Below, piece by piece: positions 17,574 to 26,707 of a stretch of 64,000 nt of DNA. Below the pieces are notes generated by a model, which saw only the letters and a program-made list of their open reading frames with translations, was not told the DNA's origin and searched no databases. The stretch comes from Pseudomonas syringae (lineage in GTDB: Bacteria > Pseudomonadota > Gammaproteobacteria > Pseudomonadales > Pseudomonadaceae). Position 1 is the first letter of the stretch. Each line of letters begins with the position of its first letter. A program made the position numbers and the translations under genes. The stretch covers positions 248,001 through 312,000 of the forward strand of contig NZ_LGSI01000068.1 in NCBI RefSeq assembly GCF_001698815.1. The letters run 5' to 3'.

Positions 17574-17912
17574 TTGCTTTTGGGTATCATATCTATTCCT
17601 GCGGGCACGCGTGTTGCCACACCGTCATCAGTAGCAGTCGATCTATACGGTGCCTGGACGCTTACGAATGCAAAGGAAGAGGTGGTATAGCTGATGTCCC
17701 ACCTCCAGAGCTTCTGAGTCAGCGTGGGCGCAGATGGACGTTATGCGACCGACGGTCTAGCGCGAGTTTCCATCGCTCAATCCAGAAGATCGGAATATAG
17801 GCGATATTATTAGTCGACGATTTTAGGTTAAAACCACTCGATTTTCTCAGGTTGGTCATAGACGGCCTCTAACTACTTAGTGTCAATGTTATTGTCTTTA
17901 TAGGAACTGCGA
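17574..17912. other. Intergenic stretch, no gene seen
   Basis: About 340 bases between the XRE operator and the zinc-ribbon gene. One open frame (17561-17800 plus) lacks a ribosome site and looks random. Apart from a likely promoter for the downstream cargo genes I see nothing definite. Confidence 0.4.
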
Positions 17913-18299
17913 GTGAAAGAAGAATTTGAGCGTGCGCTGCTGTCCAAATTTCCTGAGATTTTCGAGATCACCGACCCCGCCCCTGATGACTTTCTGTGGG
18001 GCATTCATTGCGGAGATGGTTGGGCTCCTTTGATTTCTATCATGTGCCAGCAACTTCAGTTGCACGTTGAAACAACAGGTGGGCCACAAATCGTTGCCAA
18101 GCAGATTAAGCACAAAATGGGAATTCTCAGGTGCGTATTTGCCGATACCGATGACTACAGCAACGGTGTGATCGACACCGCTGTGGGGATGTCGTTTGTG
18201 ACCTGCGAAATGTGCGGGAATAAGGGGGTGCTGGCCCGTGGATCGAAAGGCTGGATCCGTGTGCTGTGTGACCAGTGCCGCTTCGCTGATCCTGGCTGA
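17913..18299 (+). CDS. Zinc-ribbon conserved hypothetical protein (phage/island type)
   Basis: The 128-residue protein starts at GTG with AGGA eight bases upstream. The N-terminal part contains a GIHCGDGWAPLI segment (about residues 29-40). The C-terminal part ends in two Cys pairs (CEMCGN and CDQC) around GWIRVL, a zinc ribbon. I know this overall pattern from proteins common in prophages and genomic islands whose role is unknown. It is probably transposon cargo. No link to a specific pathway can be supported. Confidence 0.75.
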   Translation: MKEEFERALLSKFPEIFEITDPAPDDFLWGIHCGDGWAPLISIMCQQLQLHVETTGGPQIVAKQIKHKMGILRCVFADTDDYSNGVIDTAVGMSFVTCEMCGNKGVLARGSKGWIRVLCDQCRFADPG

Positions 18300-18345
18300 T
18301 CAGGCACCAATATGGTGCACACCATCCTATTCCAGCCTCTTGTAA

Positions 18346-19032
18346 ATGAGGATCAATGTCGTGTTTCAAACGCACTCCAAATCGGCCCATTGTGCTGGTG
18401 AATCTGGCGCCGGTTTTTACGACCACATCTCCTATCCGTTGGACATGTATTGCTTTTACGCGAGGGCGTGTTACGTCGGGCCGAGGCTCACGGATTTCCC
18501 GACGCCCCGTATCATGATGACGTCGAGCCTTCCGCTGCTAGACCGTGTATTAAGCGGTAAGGAGAAGGGCATATCAATTCATACAATCCAAGTCTTGCTT
18601 CCAACAGATACCTGCTCCCCATCACAGGGGGACTACGACATTGGACGCGTGATGCGAGTGACGCGTCTTAAGGCTTCCGGGCGGGGCAAGCCGAGATATC
18701 TAGTCGAAAGCACGTCGGGAGTGATACTGGAAGGCGATGTAAACGGGCTGTGGGCTACCTACGAGAGAACAGTCCTGTTCGATTGCTACCCAAGGTCGTT
18801 AGCTGGCGAAGACGAGAAGTATAAAGATTGGGGAACAACTGCTGACGTTCGAACAGACATTTTCCTCCGTGTTATCGATCTGTTCACGCTCGATGAGATA
18901 ACAACCAAGCAATGGTGGGATCGTAGCCATTCTGGGCTGGGGGATAAGATGCCACGCGAACTTGAGACGCTAGCTGAATACCAGAAGCTGAGTGAACTGG
19001 TCGGCGAGCTTGAAAGCACCTTGAAGGGGTGA
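18346..19032 (+). CDS. Hypothetical protein with DUF2384 (MbcA/ParS)-like C-terminal segment
   Basis: A 228-residue frame; the start is uncertain because no good ribosome site precedes the ATG at 18346, and a double ATG at 18513-18518 could begin a shorter form. The N-terminal part is unfamiliar. The last 55 residues (LFTLDEITTKQWW, then SGLGDKMPRELE, then LSELVGELES) resemble the toxin-binding domain DUF2384 found in Xre/MbcA/ParS antitoxins: a helix, a Trp, a Leu-Gly turn and a Pro-x-Glu-Leu helix. The next gene follows after 15 bases. The pair could be a toxin-antitoxin-like or immunity unit, but the second product is not a RES toxin. Confidence 0.7.
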   Translation: MRINVVFQTHSKSAHCAGESGAGFYDHISYPLDMYCFYARACYVGPRLTDFPTPRIMMTSSLPLLDRVLSGKEKGISIHTIQVLLPTDTCSPSQGDYDIGRVMRVTRLKASGRGKPRYLVESTSGVILEGDVNGLWATYERTVLFDCYPRSLAGEDEKYKDWGTTADVRTDIFLRVIDLFTLDEITTKQWWDRSHSGLGDKMPRELETLAEYQKLSELVGELESTLKG

Positions 19033-19047
19033 GGGAGGAAAACTGAT

Positions 19048-19551
19048 ATGACCGATATCTCGACGCTCATTATGGCAAATCACCCTGATCTGCTGGAAAA
19101 ACTGGAACGGCACCTCGCTTTCGAATACAAGTTGAATGATGGCTCCACTCCTTGGTGGGTACTTAGGTCGCTCATCTCATCTCCGCGTTTAGCTGATGTC
19201 TATGTGAGTGGATTTGATCCAGATGGATACGCTGAAGTGGGTGATACCTTCCTTGATAAGCATACGATGCTTGCAGATCGTCCCCAACGGACATATGGCG
19301 TCAGTCTTGAGCGCTGGTCCCAAATTTCGACATCTGCGAAAGTCATTGAATCTTTCCCTTTCCGTGATAGGACCGTCACTCGGTTACAGCTCTGGCCCTT
19401 CGATCCTGTGGGGCTTAGTCATGAAGCGATGAAGATTGCAGTCTCCGTTTCATACACTGCGCTAGAGCTGATAAGGGAGCCCAGAATTGTTGGTGCCATC
19501 AATGACTTGCTATCAGCATACAATTTCCAAGCAGACCCGCATGAACGTTAG
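19048..19551 (+). CDS. Hypothetical protein, second gene of cargo pair
   Basis: The 167-residue protein has a GGAGG site upstream. It is soluble, with no signal peptide or membrane helix. It contains a WPFDPVGLSHEAMKIAVS stretch and a C-terminal helix, but I recognise no domain. The 15-base gap to the preceding DUF2384-like gene argues for one transcript and a joint role. It is the last cargo gene before the probable far end of the transposon. Confidence 0.65.
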   Translation: MTDISTLIMANHPDLLEKLERHLAFEYKLNDGSTPWWVLRSLISSPRLADVYVSGFDPDGYAEVGDTFLDKHTMLADRPQRTYGVSLERWSQISTSAKVIESFPFRDRTVTRLQLWPFDPVGLSHEAMKIAVSVSYTALELIREPRIVGAINDLLSAYNFQADPHER

Positions 19552-20123
19552 CGTGGTCAGGTGCTACTAGAGTTCGACAGTCTTTGAGGTCAATCTTATT
19601 TGCAGCCCATAATGAGATCGGTACCTCAATCGAATCACTGCCAACACTTTTGAGTTACAGCATTGTGCATATTTTGCACATTGCTTTCTAAGGCTCCTTT
19701 TGGCCGGTTCTAGGTCATACGGTTACCAGCGAGTTCTTGTCATCAGCACCCTCGTGGCTACTAGGTTCAATTCCTTGCCTGGTTGGAGTCAGTCCTTGCT
19801 GTCGAGAAGACGATGCGAATGGCCCAGAAACGCCCGCCGTCGATTTCTGGGTTGAGAATCTCATGAGGCGAGCGAAACGGGCTTCGCCCAAGTCGAAATG
19901 CCCGGCTATACGGAGCATGGCGTTATACGACAGTCATGCTCTCATCACTTAGGGTCGGAGATCTGTGCGGGAGGCGGCAGGTAGCTGCTGCCCCTGCCGC
20001 TACCGAGCGATCCAAAACGTTAGGTCGTTTTCTGTGTGAGTCCGCAAGCAAATAAAATGGCTCTATAATAAAGTCACCCGCTCCGGAAGATTATGCCGCA
20101 AGGTGGCAGACCCTATAGCCGTA
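19552..20123. other. Non-coding stretch, probable far boundary of the mobile element
   Basis: About 570 bases with no convincing gene. It contains a perfect small dyad TGTGCA-TATTT-TGCACA at 19664-19680 and a 7-base stem GAGCATG/CATGCTC at 19913-19941. A minus-strand open frame (19715-19918, 67 codons) has a rather coherent composition but no ribosome site. GC content rises again over this stretch, so one transposon end may lie here. Confidence 0.45.
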
Positions 20124-20882
20124 TCAATAACGACGAAGAAACTGCTGAATCCTCTCACCGCTGTCACTACCAAAAAACTCCTCGGTAGGGCAGTCTTTAA
20201 CGATTACACCGTTCTCCATGAAGACCACGCGATCAGCCGCTTCACGGGCAAAGCGCAATTCATGGGTTACCACCAGCATGGTCATGCCAGCGTTAGCCAG
20301 TTCACGCATGACGTTCAGCACTTCATCCCTGAGTTCGGGGTCCAGCGCTGAAGTCGGCTCGTCGAAGAAAATAACTTCCGGATCCATGGCCAGGCCACGA
20401 GCAATGGCGACTCGCTGCTTTTGTCCGCCGGATAGTTTGGCCGGGTAGCTGTCTGCTTTCTCGGATAACCCGACGGAGGCCAGTAACTCCTGGCCCCTTT
20501 GTACAGCTTGAGCGCGCGGCACTTTGCGGACGCTGATCAGCCCTTCAATAACGTTCTGCAACGCTGTCATGTGGGGGAACAGGTTGAACGACTGAAAGAC
20601 CATCGCGGTTTTTTGCCGCAGCAAATCGACTTGCTTGCGAGTCGCACGGTCAAGGTGGCCGTTAGCTGGGATTTCTAACTTGTGACCACAGACTTCCAGA
20701 ACACCGCTGTCTGGTTGTTCCAATAAATTGAGTGAGCGCAGCAGGGTCGTTTTTCCTGATCCGGAAGGGCCAAGGATAACTACTACTTCACCTGCCTTGA
20801 CCTCAAGATCGACCTGTTTGAGAACAGCCAGGTCCCCAAAAGCCTTACTCAAACCACTGACACGCACCTTTGTGGTAGTCAT
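20124..20882 (-). CDS. Polar amino acid ABC transporter ATPase (HisP/GlnQ type)
   Basis: The 252-residue ATPase has Walker A GPSGSGKTT, signature LSGGQKQR and Walker B VIFFDEPTSALD, the last typical of polar-amino-acid importers. The ATG at 20882 overlaps the permease stop as ATGA. It powers uptake with the adjacent permease and binding protein. The operon order is lyase, binding protein, permease, ATPase, ending here. Confidence 0.95.
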   Translation of the reverse strand: MTTTKVRVSGLSKAFGDLAVLKQVDLEVKAGEVVVILGPSGSGKTTLLRSLNLLEQPDSGVLEVCGHKLEIPANGHLDRATRKQVDLLRQKTAMVFQSFNLFPHMTALQNVIEGLISVRKVPRAQAVQRGQELLASVGLSEKADSYPAKLSGGQKQRVAIARGLAMDPEVIFFDEPTSALDPELRDEVLNVMRELANAGMTMLVVTHELRFAREAADRVVFMENGVIVKDCPTEEFFGSDSGERIQQFLRRY

Positions 20883-21529
20883 CGCATGTGCCTCGTCCAG
20901 CGGCCTTCCAGCCAGGTTTGCAAGATAGTCAGCACTTGGTTGATCAACCAATACATGGCCCCTACCATCAGGAACATTTCCATATAGCGGAAAGTCGCTG
21001 CGCCTACTTGTTCGGCGACGCGAGTCAGCTCCATAACGGTAATGGTCGAGGCGAGCGAGGTGTCTTTGACCAACGCGATCATTCGGCTGCCTAGTGGAGG
21101 CGTCGCAATCCTCAGAGCCTGAGGCAGGATGATGCGACGCAGGCTTGTCCAGTACCCCATGCTCATCGACTTAGCCGCTTCCCACTGACCAGGATCAACT
21201 GAGTTGATACCGGCACGAAAGATTTCGCTCAAGTACGCGGCAGAGAACAGCGTCAAGGCCAGTAGTGCCGATGGAATTGGCGTGAGTACGATGCCGTAGT
21301 GTGGCAAGCCAAAGTAGATCAGCAGGATCTGCACCAGCAGTGGAGTGCCGCGAAATAGCGATACGTAGGAAAACGCCAGCACCCGAAGGAGACGAACGCT
21401 GGAGAGGCGTAACAAAGCGATCAGCATGCCAAGGATGCAGCCCAGTATGAAGGCCCCCAGGCCGAGGCCTAGGGTCATCACAATGGCTTTTTCCAGCAAA
21501 GGCAACGAGCGCAGGAATAATTCCCACAT
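20879..21529 (-). CDS. Polar amino acid ABC transporter permease
   Basis: The 216-residue inner-membrane protein has about five helices. A HisM/GlnP-type coupling loop near residues 130-160 (EAAKSMSMGYWTSLRRIILPQALR) contacts the ATPase. Only one permease is encoded, so it probably works as a homodimer. It lies three bases downstream of the binding-protein stop and overlaps the ATPase start. Confidence 0.95.
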   Translation of the reverse strand: MWELFLRSLPLLEKAIVMTLGLGLGAFILGCILGMLIALLRLSSVRLLRVLAFSYVSLFRGTPLLVQILLIYFGLPHYGIVLTPIPSALLALTLFSAAYLSEIFRAGINSVDPGQWEAAKSMSMGYWTSLRRIILPQALRIATPPLGSRMIALVKDTSLASTITVMELTRVAEQVGAATFRYMEMFLMVGAMYWLINQVLTILQTWLEGRWTRHMR

Positions 21530-21532
21530 AGC

Positions 21533-22357
21533 TTATTCCTCAGCCAGTTCGGTCAACGCAGCTTGAATACCATGAGTCATGTGGTAATCAGGGCCGATCC
21601 ACTGCTTGGAATACGCATCCACAGTGCCGTCTTTGACCATTTCGTCTACTGCCTTGCTAACCGCGTCGCGCAGGCTGTCTCGGCCTTTTTTCAGAACTGG
21701 CGCAGACAGTTGATAGGTCAGAGGTTCACCAATCGCCTTGATCGGCAGGTTATTGGTCTTTTTGTATTTCTCGCCTCCAAACAGCGACGACAGCACGCCG
21801 TCGACACGGCCGATGGCCAAGTCATTGAACACCAGACCACCATTTTCATAAGTGCGGATATCCGAAGTGGTCATGTGCTTGCGCGCCCAGGACTCGTTAC
21901 TTGTCCCTGAAGTCACGCCGATGGAGCGGCTGGGCATGTCCTTGATGCTGTTGATCGTCTTGTTGTCTTCGCGCACAAAAATGTAGAACTGCTCGACGCC
22001 ATAAGGGCTGGAGAAGTCCACCTGCTTTTTGCGCTCCTCGGTGGGCGTCACGTCATTCATGACCAGGTCATATTTGTCGGCTTTTAGCCCCTCAACGAAG
22101 TTTTTGAAGCTGTCTGCAACGAACTCGACCTTAGCCACACCGATGCGTTTGGCGACTTCCTTGGCTATCGCTACGTCGTAACCAGCAGGCAGGTTGTCAT
22201 CACCCAGATAACTCCAGGGTGGGCTGGCTTGAGTATTGGCCACGCGGATGACGCCACGTTCCCGAATAGTTTGAAGCGAGTCATCCGCGTGGACGGCCGT
22301 GCATGCGCTGAACGCGGTGAACAGTGCTAGTGCGAAACGAATGCCGTTCTGTTTCAT
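21533..22357 (-). CDS. ABC transporter amino-acid/cystine-type binding protein
   Basis: The 274-residue protein has a signal peptide ending at VHA (about residue 24) and a family-3 solute-binding domain. The early GVIRVANTQASPPWSY and GYDVAIAKEVAKRIG blocks are typical. Together with the neighbouring C-S lyase gene it suggests uptake of cystine, cystathionine or another sulfur amino acid. The exact ligand is inferred from context. Confidence 0.9.
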   Translation of the reverse strand: MKQNGIRFALALFTAFSACTAVHADDSLQTIRERGVIRVANTQASPPWSYLGDDNLPAGYDVAIAKEVAKRIGVAKVEFVADSFKNFVEGLKADKYDLVMNDVTPTEERKKQVDFSSPYGVEQFYIFVREDNKTINSIKDMPSRSIGVTSGTSNESWARKHMTTSDIRTYENGGLVFNDLAIGRVDGVLSSLFGGEKYKKTNNLPIKAIGEPLTYQLSAPVLKKGRDSLRDAVSKAVDEMVKDGTVDAYSKQWIGPDYHMTHGIQAALTELAEE

Positions 22358-22473
22358 TTTTATCCATCCTCGAATTGAGTGTGCAGTCTGCTCGTGGGAG
22401 CGAATACATTAGTAACGGCAGAACAAACCAGAGAGCAGGGCAGCCACATCTCACGCGTGGCTTGCCCGATACA

Positions 22474-23625
22474 TCAGAGCGCTTTTGCGTAGGCTTGGAG
22501 GGCCTGGGCCAAATCGCTGATCAGCATGGCTTCATCTTCCAGGCCGATTGAGATACGTACGATGGGTTGGTCGGTGGGCGAGTACAGGCGCGAAGTCTGC
22601 TGGGACGCCGGGTAGTAAGCGATCAAGCTATGAGTGCCGCCCCAACTGGCGCCAATTGGGAAATGCTTGAGTGCGTTAAAGAACACGCCGAAGGTTGCCT
22701 CCTCTGGCGGAGTTTCAAGCACGACAGAAAGCAGGCAGCCACTGCCCTTGAATTGCTCGCGCCAGATACGATGGCCAGGGTGGCTTTCCAGCGCCGGAAA
22801 CAGAACCTGCTTTACCAGCGGGTGGTTTTCGAGCCAGCGGGCAACGTTTAGTGCTTTGCGGCTTTGCTCGCGTAAACGCAGCTCATAAGTTTGCAGGCCA
22901 CGCTCAACCAGAAAGCAGTCCTCCGGGCTGGTCGCCTGACCAAAAATGCTTTGGGTTTCACGCAGTACGCCGTAGTTGTCCAGATTGTTGAGGCTGACAG
23001 TACCCATCAATACATCGGAATGGCCGCCGAAGTACTTAGTCGCGGCCTGCACCACAAAATCCACGCCATGCTCGATGGCCTTGAAGAACAGCGGGCTGGC
23101 CCATGTGTTGTCCATCATGGTCAGCACGCCACGACGCTTGGCGATGGCGGTGATGGCGTCGATGTCTTGCATCTCCATGGTCACGGTGCCCGGAGCTTCC
23201 ATGCAGATCATCTTGGTGTTCGGGCGTATCAGCGCTTCGATCCCCGCATCGATGGTCGGAGGGTAAAACTCAACTTCCACCCCCATCTTTGCCAGCCACA
23301 AGCGACCGAAAGATTTAAGTGATCCATAGCAGGATTCAGAAATCAGTAAATGGTCACCGCCGCGAACAAAAGCCATCACGGTGGTGATCAACGCCGATGC
23401 ACCTGAGGGCATGACGATGCAGTGATTGGCGCCTTCCAGTTCTGCGATGCGTTTTTCCAGGCCGCGTGCTGTCGGCGTCCCGGTGATTCCATAGCTGTAG
23501 CCGTCAGGCTGGCGGTTTTTGCGGCCGACAAAATCTTCGAAGGTATCAAAAACGACAGTAGAACCACGCCACACTGAGGGCGAAAGGCTGGCGTATGGAT
23601 TGCCCGCTTGATCAGTGACTTTCAT
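22474..23625 (-). CDS. Cys/Met-metabolism PLP enzyme (cystathionine beta-lyase-like)
   Basis: The 383-residue PLP enzyme has the fold-type I pattern of the Cys/Met family: YGITGTPTARGLEKRIAELEGA early, DNTWASPLFF near residue 180, and the Schiff-base Lys in ATKYFGGHSD near residue 205. It should cleave the C-S bond of cystathionine or a related S-conjugate to a thiol, pyruvate and ammonia. The ATG at 23625 follows AAGGCG. It is transcribed divergently from the LysR gene and ahead of the transporter genes, so import and cleavage are linked. Confidence 0.88.
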   Translation of the reverse strand: MKVTDQAGNPYASLSPSVWRGSTVVFDTFEDFVGRKNRQPDGYSYGITGTPTARGLEKRIAELEGANHCIVMPSGASALITTVMAFVRGGDHLLISESCYGSLKSFGRLWLAKMGVEVEFYPPTIDAGIEALIRPNTKMICMEAPGTVTMEMQDIDAITAIAKRRGVLTMMDNTWASPLFFKAIEHGVDFVVQAATKYFGGHSDVLMGTVSLNNLDNYGVLRETQSIFGQATSPEDCFLVERGLQTYELRLREQSRKALNVARWLENHPLVKQVLFPALESHPGHRIWREQFKGSGCLLSVVLETPPEEATFGVFFNALKHFPIGASWGGTHSLIAYYPASQQTSRLYSPTDQPIVRISIGLEDEAMLISDLAQALQAYAKAL

Positions 23626-23739
23626 GAGTTTTGCGCCTTGCACGGGGTGGTGAACGATGGAGCCATTGTTATGTAGACCAAGGAGGGCGGCTACAGCTAG
23701 GATGATTAACTCTATAAGTAGAAGTTATAGGTTGTTCTG

Positions 23740-24654
23740 ATGGGCGTTCGTGAGATCGAAGTGTTTCGCATGGTCATGAATGCTGGCGGCACCAGCAAGG
23801 CTGCGCATCTGCTGGGAATTTCGCAGCCTGCGGTCAGTCAGGCGATTCGCAAGCTGGAATCCAGTGCGGGTATCGAGCTGTTCAATCGTATTAGAGGCCG
23901 GTTGATTCCGACCCGAGAAGCACAGGCATTGCTCATTGATGTCGACAAGTTCTTTGTCGGCATGGAGGTCATCGAGCATCGCCTCAAAAGCCTCAAGCAA
24001 TTCGGTACTGACCGCTTGGTTATCTCGACCCATCCCGCATTGGGGAATGCATTTATTCCCCGTGCATTGGCGGGTTTTCAGCTGGCTGAACGTGATCTCA
24101 GAGTTTCGCTAAAGGTCCTCAGCTCCCGGGAGGTGCACCAGGATGTATCGTCGGGGCAGTGTGATTTTGGGTTAATGGCCGACGAAATGACGGTGGCAGG
24201 ATTGGAGCACTCTCCATTCCTGGATTCCCCCGGCGTGGTGGTCATGCCAGCCGGTCACTCATTGTCGAGCAAGCGAGTCATCGAGCCGGAAGACCTTCGA
24301 GGACATGATTTTTTAGCCCATAACCCTGAAGACAGCAGCCGTGTGAGGCTGGAAACAGCATTGCACTCCAGTGGCGTGCAATTGAACGTCCGGGTCGAAA
24401 CTCCCTATGGCCACACGGTCTGCGAAATGGCCTTGCGCGGGATTGGTATCGGTTTCGTAAACCCGGTGGCGGTGGTCGATTACCTGGAGAGGGGTCTTGT
24501 GATTCGTCCCTTTTCACTGGATGTACGCTTCAACAGCTTGCTGCTTTTGAGACCTGGTAGTCCGCTGTCGGAAAACGCAAAAAAGCTGATGTCCACGTTG
24601 CGTATTCAGCTGGCGAAAGACCTCAAAAGCGTAGAGAACCATATGAAAAAATAA
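23740..24654 (+). CDS. LysR-family regulator of the sulfur amino acid module
   Basis: The 304-residue LysR protein begins with the usual winged helix (EVFRMVMNAGGTSKAAHLLGISQPAVSQAIRKLE). The effector-binding domain begins near residue 90. It sits back to back with the PLP lyase gene, 114 bases apart, the classic position for a LysR activator of the divergent operon. The ligand is probably the imported amino acid or a product of it. Confidence 0.93.
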   Translation: MGVREIEVFRMVMNAGGTSKAAHLLGISQPAVSQAIRKLESSAGIELFNRIRGRLIPTREAQALLIDVDKFFVGMEVIEHRLKSLKQFGTDRLVISTHPALGNAFIPRALAGFQLAERDLRVSLKVLSSREVHQDVSSGQCDFGLMADEMTVAGLEHSPFLDSPGVVVMPAGHSLSSKRVIEPEDLRGHDFLAHNPEDSSRVRLETALHSSGVQLNVRVETPYGHTVCEMALRGIGIGFVNPVAVVDYLERGLVIRPFSLDVRFNSLLLLRPGSPLSENAKKLMSTLRIQLAKDLKSVENHMKK

Positions 24655-24787
24655 CGGTATTAAACCCGTCGTCGTCCGCTGTCCTGTGGGGGGCTATCGA
24701 TTGATCCAAGTCAAATTATCAATTGCTGCTGCGTGTTGCCCCACAGACTTCTGTATCGGTTGAGCCTTAGATGTTAAATTACGCGCC

Positions 24788-25198
24788 ATGAATTTCTTCC
24801 GAACCCATTGCGCGCCCATTGCCTGGATACTGTATGCAGTCGTCCTGTTCAATGGTCTTGCGTGCAGTATGGGGCACGGTCAAATGCTGGAAGCGTTCGT
24901 CAGCAAGCAAGTGGTACCTGCCTCACATGAAGGCCACAGCATGGCCGCTATGCATGGCGGCCACCATCAGATGCACATGGCCATGGATGCTTCTTCAAAG
25001 AAAACGGAACTGCCGGGCAACATGAATATGCAGTCAAGTGACTGTTCGTTCGCCGGAACGTTGACGCTGGCCATGATTTTCTTCGTGGCATTGGGTTGGC
25101 TGCTCCGAATCCGTAATCCGCGTATCAGGTTGTCTGACTTCAGGTCGGGCACGCTATCGCGCCATGTCTTTCCTGGACTCAATCCACACGCTCCCTAG
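24788..25198 (+). CDS. DUF2946-type His/Met-rich protein
   Basis: The 136-residue protein has an N-terminal hydrophobic helix ending in NGLACSMGHGQML. A strongly metal-binding spacer follows (HEGHSMAAMHGGHHQMHMAM, about residues 46-66), then a Cys (SDCSF), a second helix and a basic tail. DUF2946 genes are known beside copper-linked TonB receptors such as OprC. The His/Met stretch supports copper binding. It begins a plus-strand series of copper-themed genes. Confidence 0.82.
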   Translation: MNFFRTHCAPIAWILYAVVLFNGLACSMGHGQMLEAFVSKQVVPASHEGHSMAAMHGGHHQMHMAMDASSKKTELPGNMNMQSSDCSFAGTLTLAMIFFVALGWLLRIRNPRIRLSDFRSGTLSRHVFPGLNPHAP

Positions 25199-25300
25199 AG
25201 CCTGTCGTGGAAGCACGAGCGTTGCTCGTGACACAACCCATATCGATTTTCTTGCCGGGAGCTGATCCTGGCAGGCTGCTTTCATCCGTTGGTGAGTCCT

Positions 25301-26689
25301 ATGTCTGCGTCATCTTCATACCTGGTCGGATCATCGTCTGGGGCATTTGTTGCCTTGTTGAAACGGCTGCATTTTTATATCGGTGTGTTCATTGGCCCTT
25401 TTCTACTGGTCGCTGCTTTGAGTGGTGTCCTGTACGCGCTGACGCCTCAAATAGAAAACACACTCTACGCTCATGCGCTGCACACCGAGACTCGCGGGTC
25501 TGCTCTGAGCCTGCAATCACAAGTTCAACGGGCTGTTCAGCAGGTCGGACCTGGTTTGAGCGTCGCAGCGGTTCGCCCGGCGCCAGGGCAGGGCGATACC
25601 ACAAGGGTCATGTTCAGCGATCCGCGCTTTGGAGCATCCGAACATCGTGCGTTGTTTGTCGACCCGGTCAGTGGCGAGATTCGGGGCGATATGAAGGTCT
25701 ATGGCACCAGTGGTGTCTTACCGCTGCGCACGTGGATTGATCAGTTTCACCGGGGCCTGTCGTTAGGAGATATTGGCAGAATCTATAGCGAACTGGCGGC
25801 ATCGTGGCTCTGGGTCGCAGCCATGGGCGGGCTAGTATTATGGGCCGCTCGCCGTCGTCGCGTGGGTCGTCAACCGGGTAGTTTGCGCAGCTGGCACGCC
25901 TCAGCAGGTGTATGGCTGCTGCTGGGGTTGTTGTTCTTCTCGGCTACCGGTTTAACGTGGTCGCAGTATGCTGGCGATAACATCGGGGTGCTACGTGCTT
26001 ACTACGGCTGGTCTACGCCCAGCGTCTCGACGGCATTGAGTCAACCATCAAAGATGCAAATGCCCATGGACGAGCATGCCGAGCACCACCTGCATATGGC
26101 GCCTCCTGCTCAGGCATCCACGCTGGATGCTGCCTTGTTTGACCGCGTTTTAGCCAAAGCACGTGCAGCGCATATCGATGCAGCGAAGGTTGAAATCAAA
26201 CCGTCCAGCAGCAGTGACAAGGCTTGGGTGGTTAGCGAGATAGATCGCAGTTGGCCGACGCAGGTGGATGCAGTATCCATCAACCCGCAAACAATGGACG
26301 TCGTCGATCACGTCGAGTTTTCAGCTTATTCGTTGCCAGCCAAACTCACCCGCTGGGGCATTGATGCTCACATGGGCGCACTGTTTGGTCTGGCCAATCA
26401 ACTGGTTCTGGTGGTGTTCGCCAGTGGTCTGGCGGCGATGGTCGTGATGGGCTATCTGATGTGGTGGCGCCGTCGCCCGACTCTGCCTCTGAGTCGAGGT
26501 CAGCAACCCACGTTATTGAGCACCTGGCGCTTGATGAATTTTAAAGCACAAGCTGTTGTCGTCCTCTTCGCTTTGTTACTGGGTATCGCGCTGCCTGTTC
26601 TGGGCTGGAGCCTGATTGGCTTCATTGTCTTGGACATGCTGCTGTGCTTTAAGCGAGCGCCGATCAACGTTGCTGACGGCAACGTGTGA
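25301..26689 (+). CDS. PepSY-domain membrane protein (PiuB-like)
   Basis: The 462-residue protein has four or so membrane helices: one near the N terminus (LKRLHFYIGVFIGPFLL), two around residues 160-220 and a C-terminal pair. Periplasmic PepSY domains lie between. Proteins of this type often accompany TonB receptors and are thought to act in metal release or reduction at the inner membrane. A His/Met-rich insert (MQMPMDEHAEHHLHMAPP, about 250-267) is unusual and again suggests copper. The ATG at 25301 follows GGTGAG. Confidence 0.85.
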   Translation: MSASSSYLVGSSSGAFVALLKRLHFYIGVFIGPFLLVAALSGVLYALTPQIENTLYAHALHTETRGSALSLQSQVQRAVQQVGPGLSVAAVRPAPGQGDTTRVMFSDPRFGASEHRALFVDPVSGEIRGDMKVYGTSGVLPLRTWIDQFHRGLSLGDIGRIYSELAASWLWVAAMGGLVLWAARRRRVGRQPGSLRSWHASAGVWLLLGLLFFSATGLTWSQYAGDNIGVLRAYYGWSTPSVSTALSQPSKMQMPMDEHAEHHLHMAPPAQASTLDAALFDRVLAKARAAHIDAAKVEIKPSSSSDKAWVVSEIDRSWPTQVDAVSINPQTMDVVDHVEFSAYSLPAKLTRWGIDAHMGALFGLANQLVLVVFASGLAAMVVMGYLMWWRRRPTLPLSRGQQPTLLSTWRLMNFKAQAVVVLFALLLGIALPVLGWSLIGFIVLDMLLCFKRAPINVADGNV

Positions 26690-26707
26690 TCGCAAGGTGC
26701 GCAAGTA

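Noticed and set aside
19770..19830. tRNA-like T-arm string GGTTCAATTCC
   Set aside because: No acceptor stem or anticodon arm can be drawn around it.
13181..19944. Possible transposon end pair (CATATAAC-type string near 13188 and its inverse near 19921)
   Set aside because: Agreement is only about 11 of 14 bases, without TGT ends aligned and without target duplication.
11592..20121. TATAGCCG at both edges of the accessory region as a target duplication
   Set aside because: Eight bases match, but they lie within or beside gene ends and the surrounding bases do not align; chance is likely.
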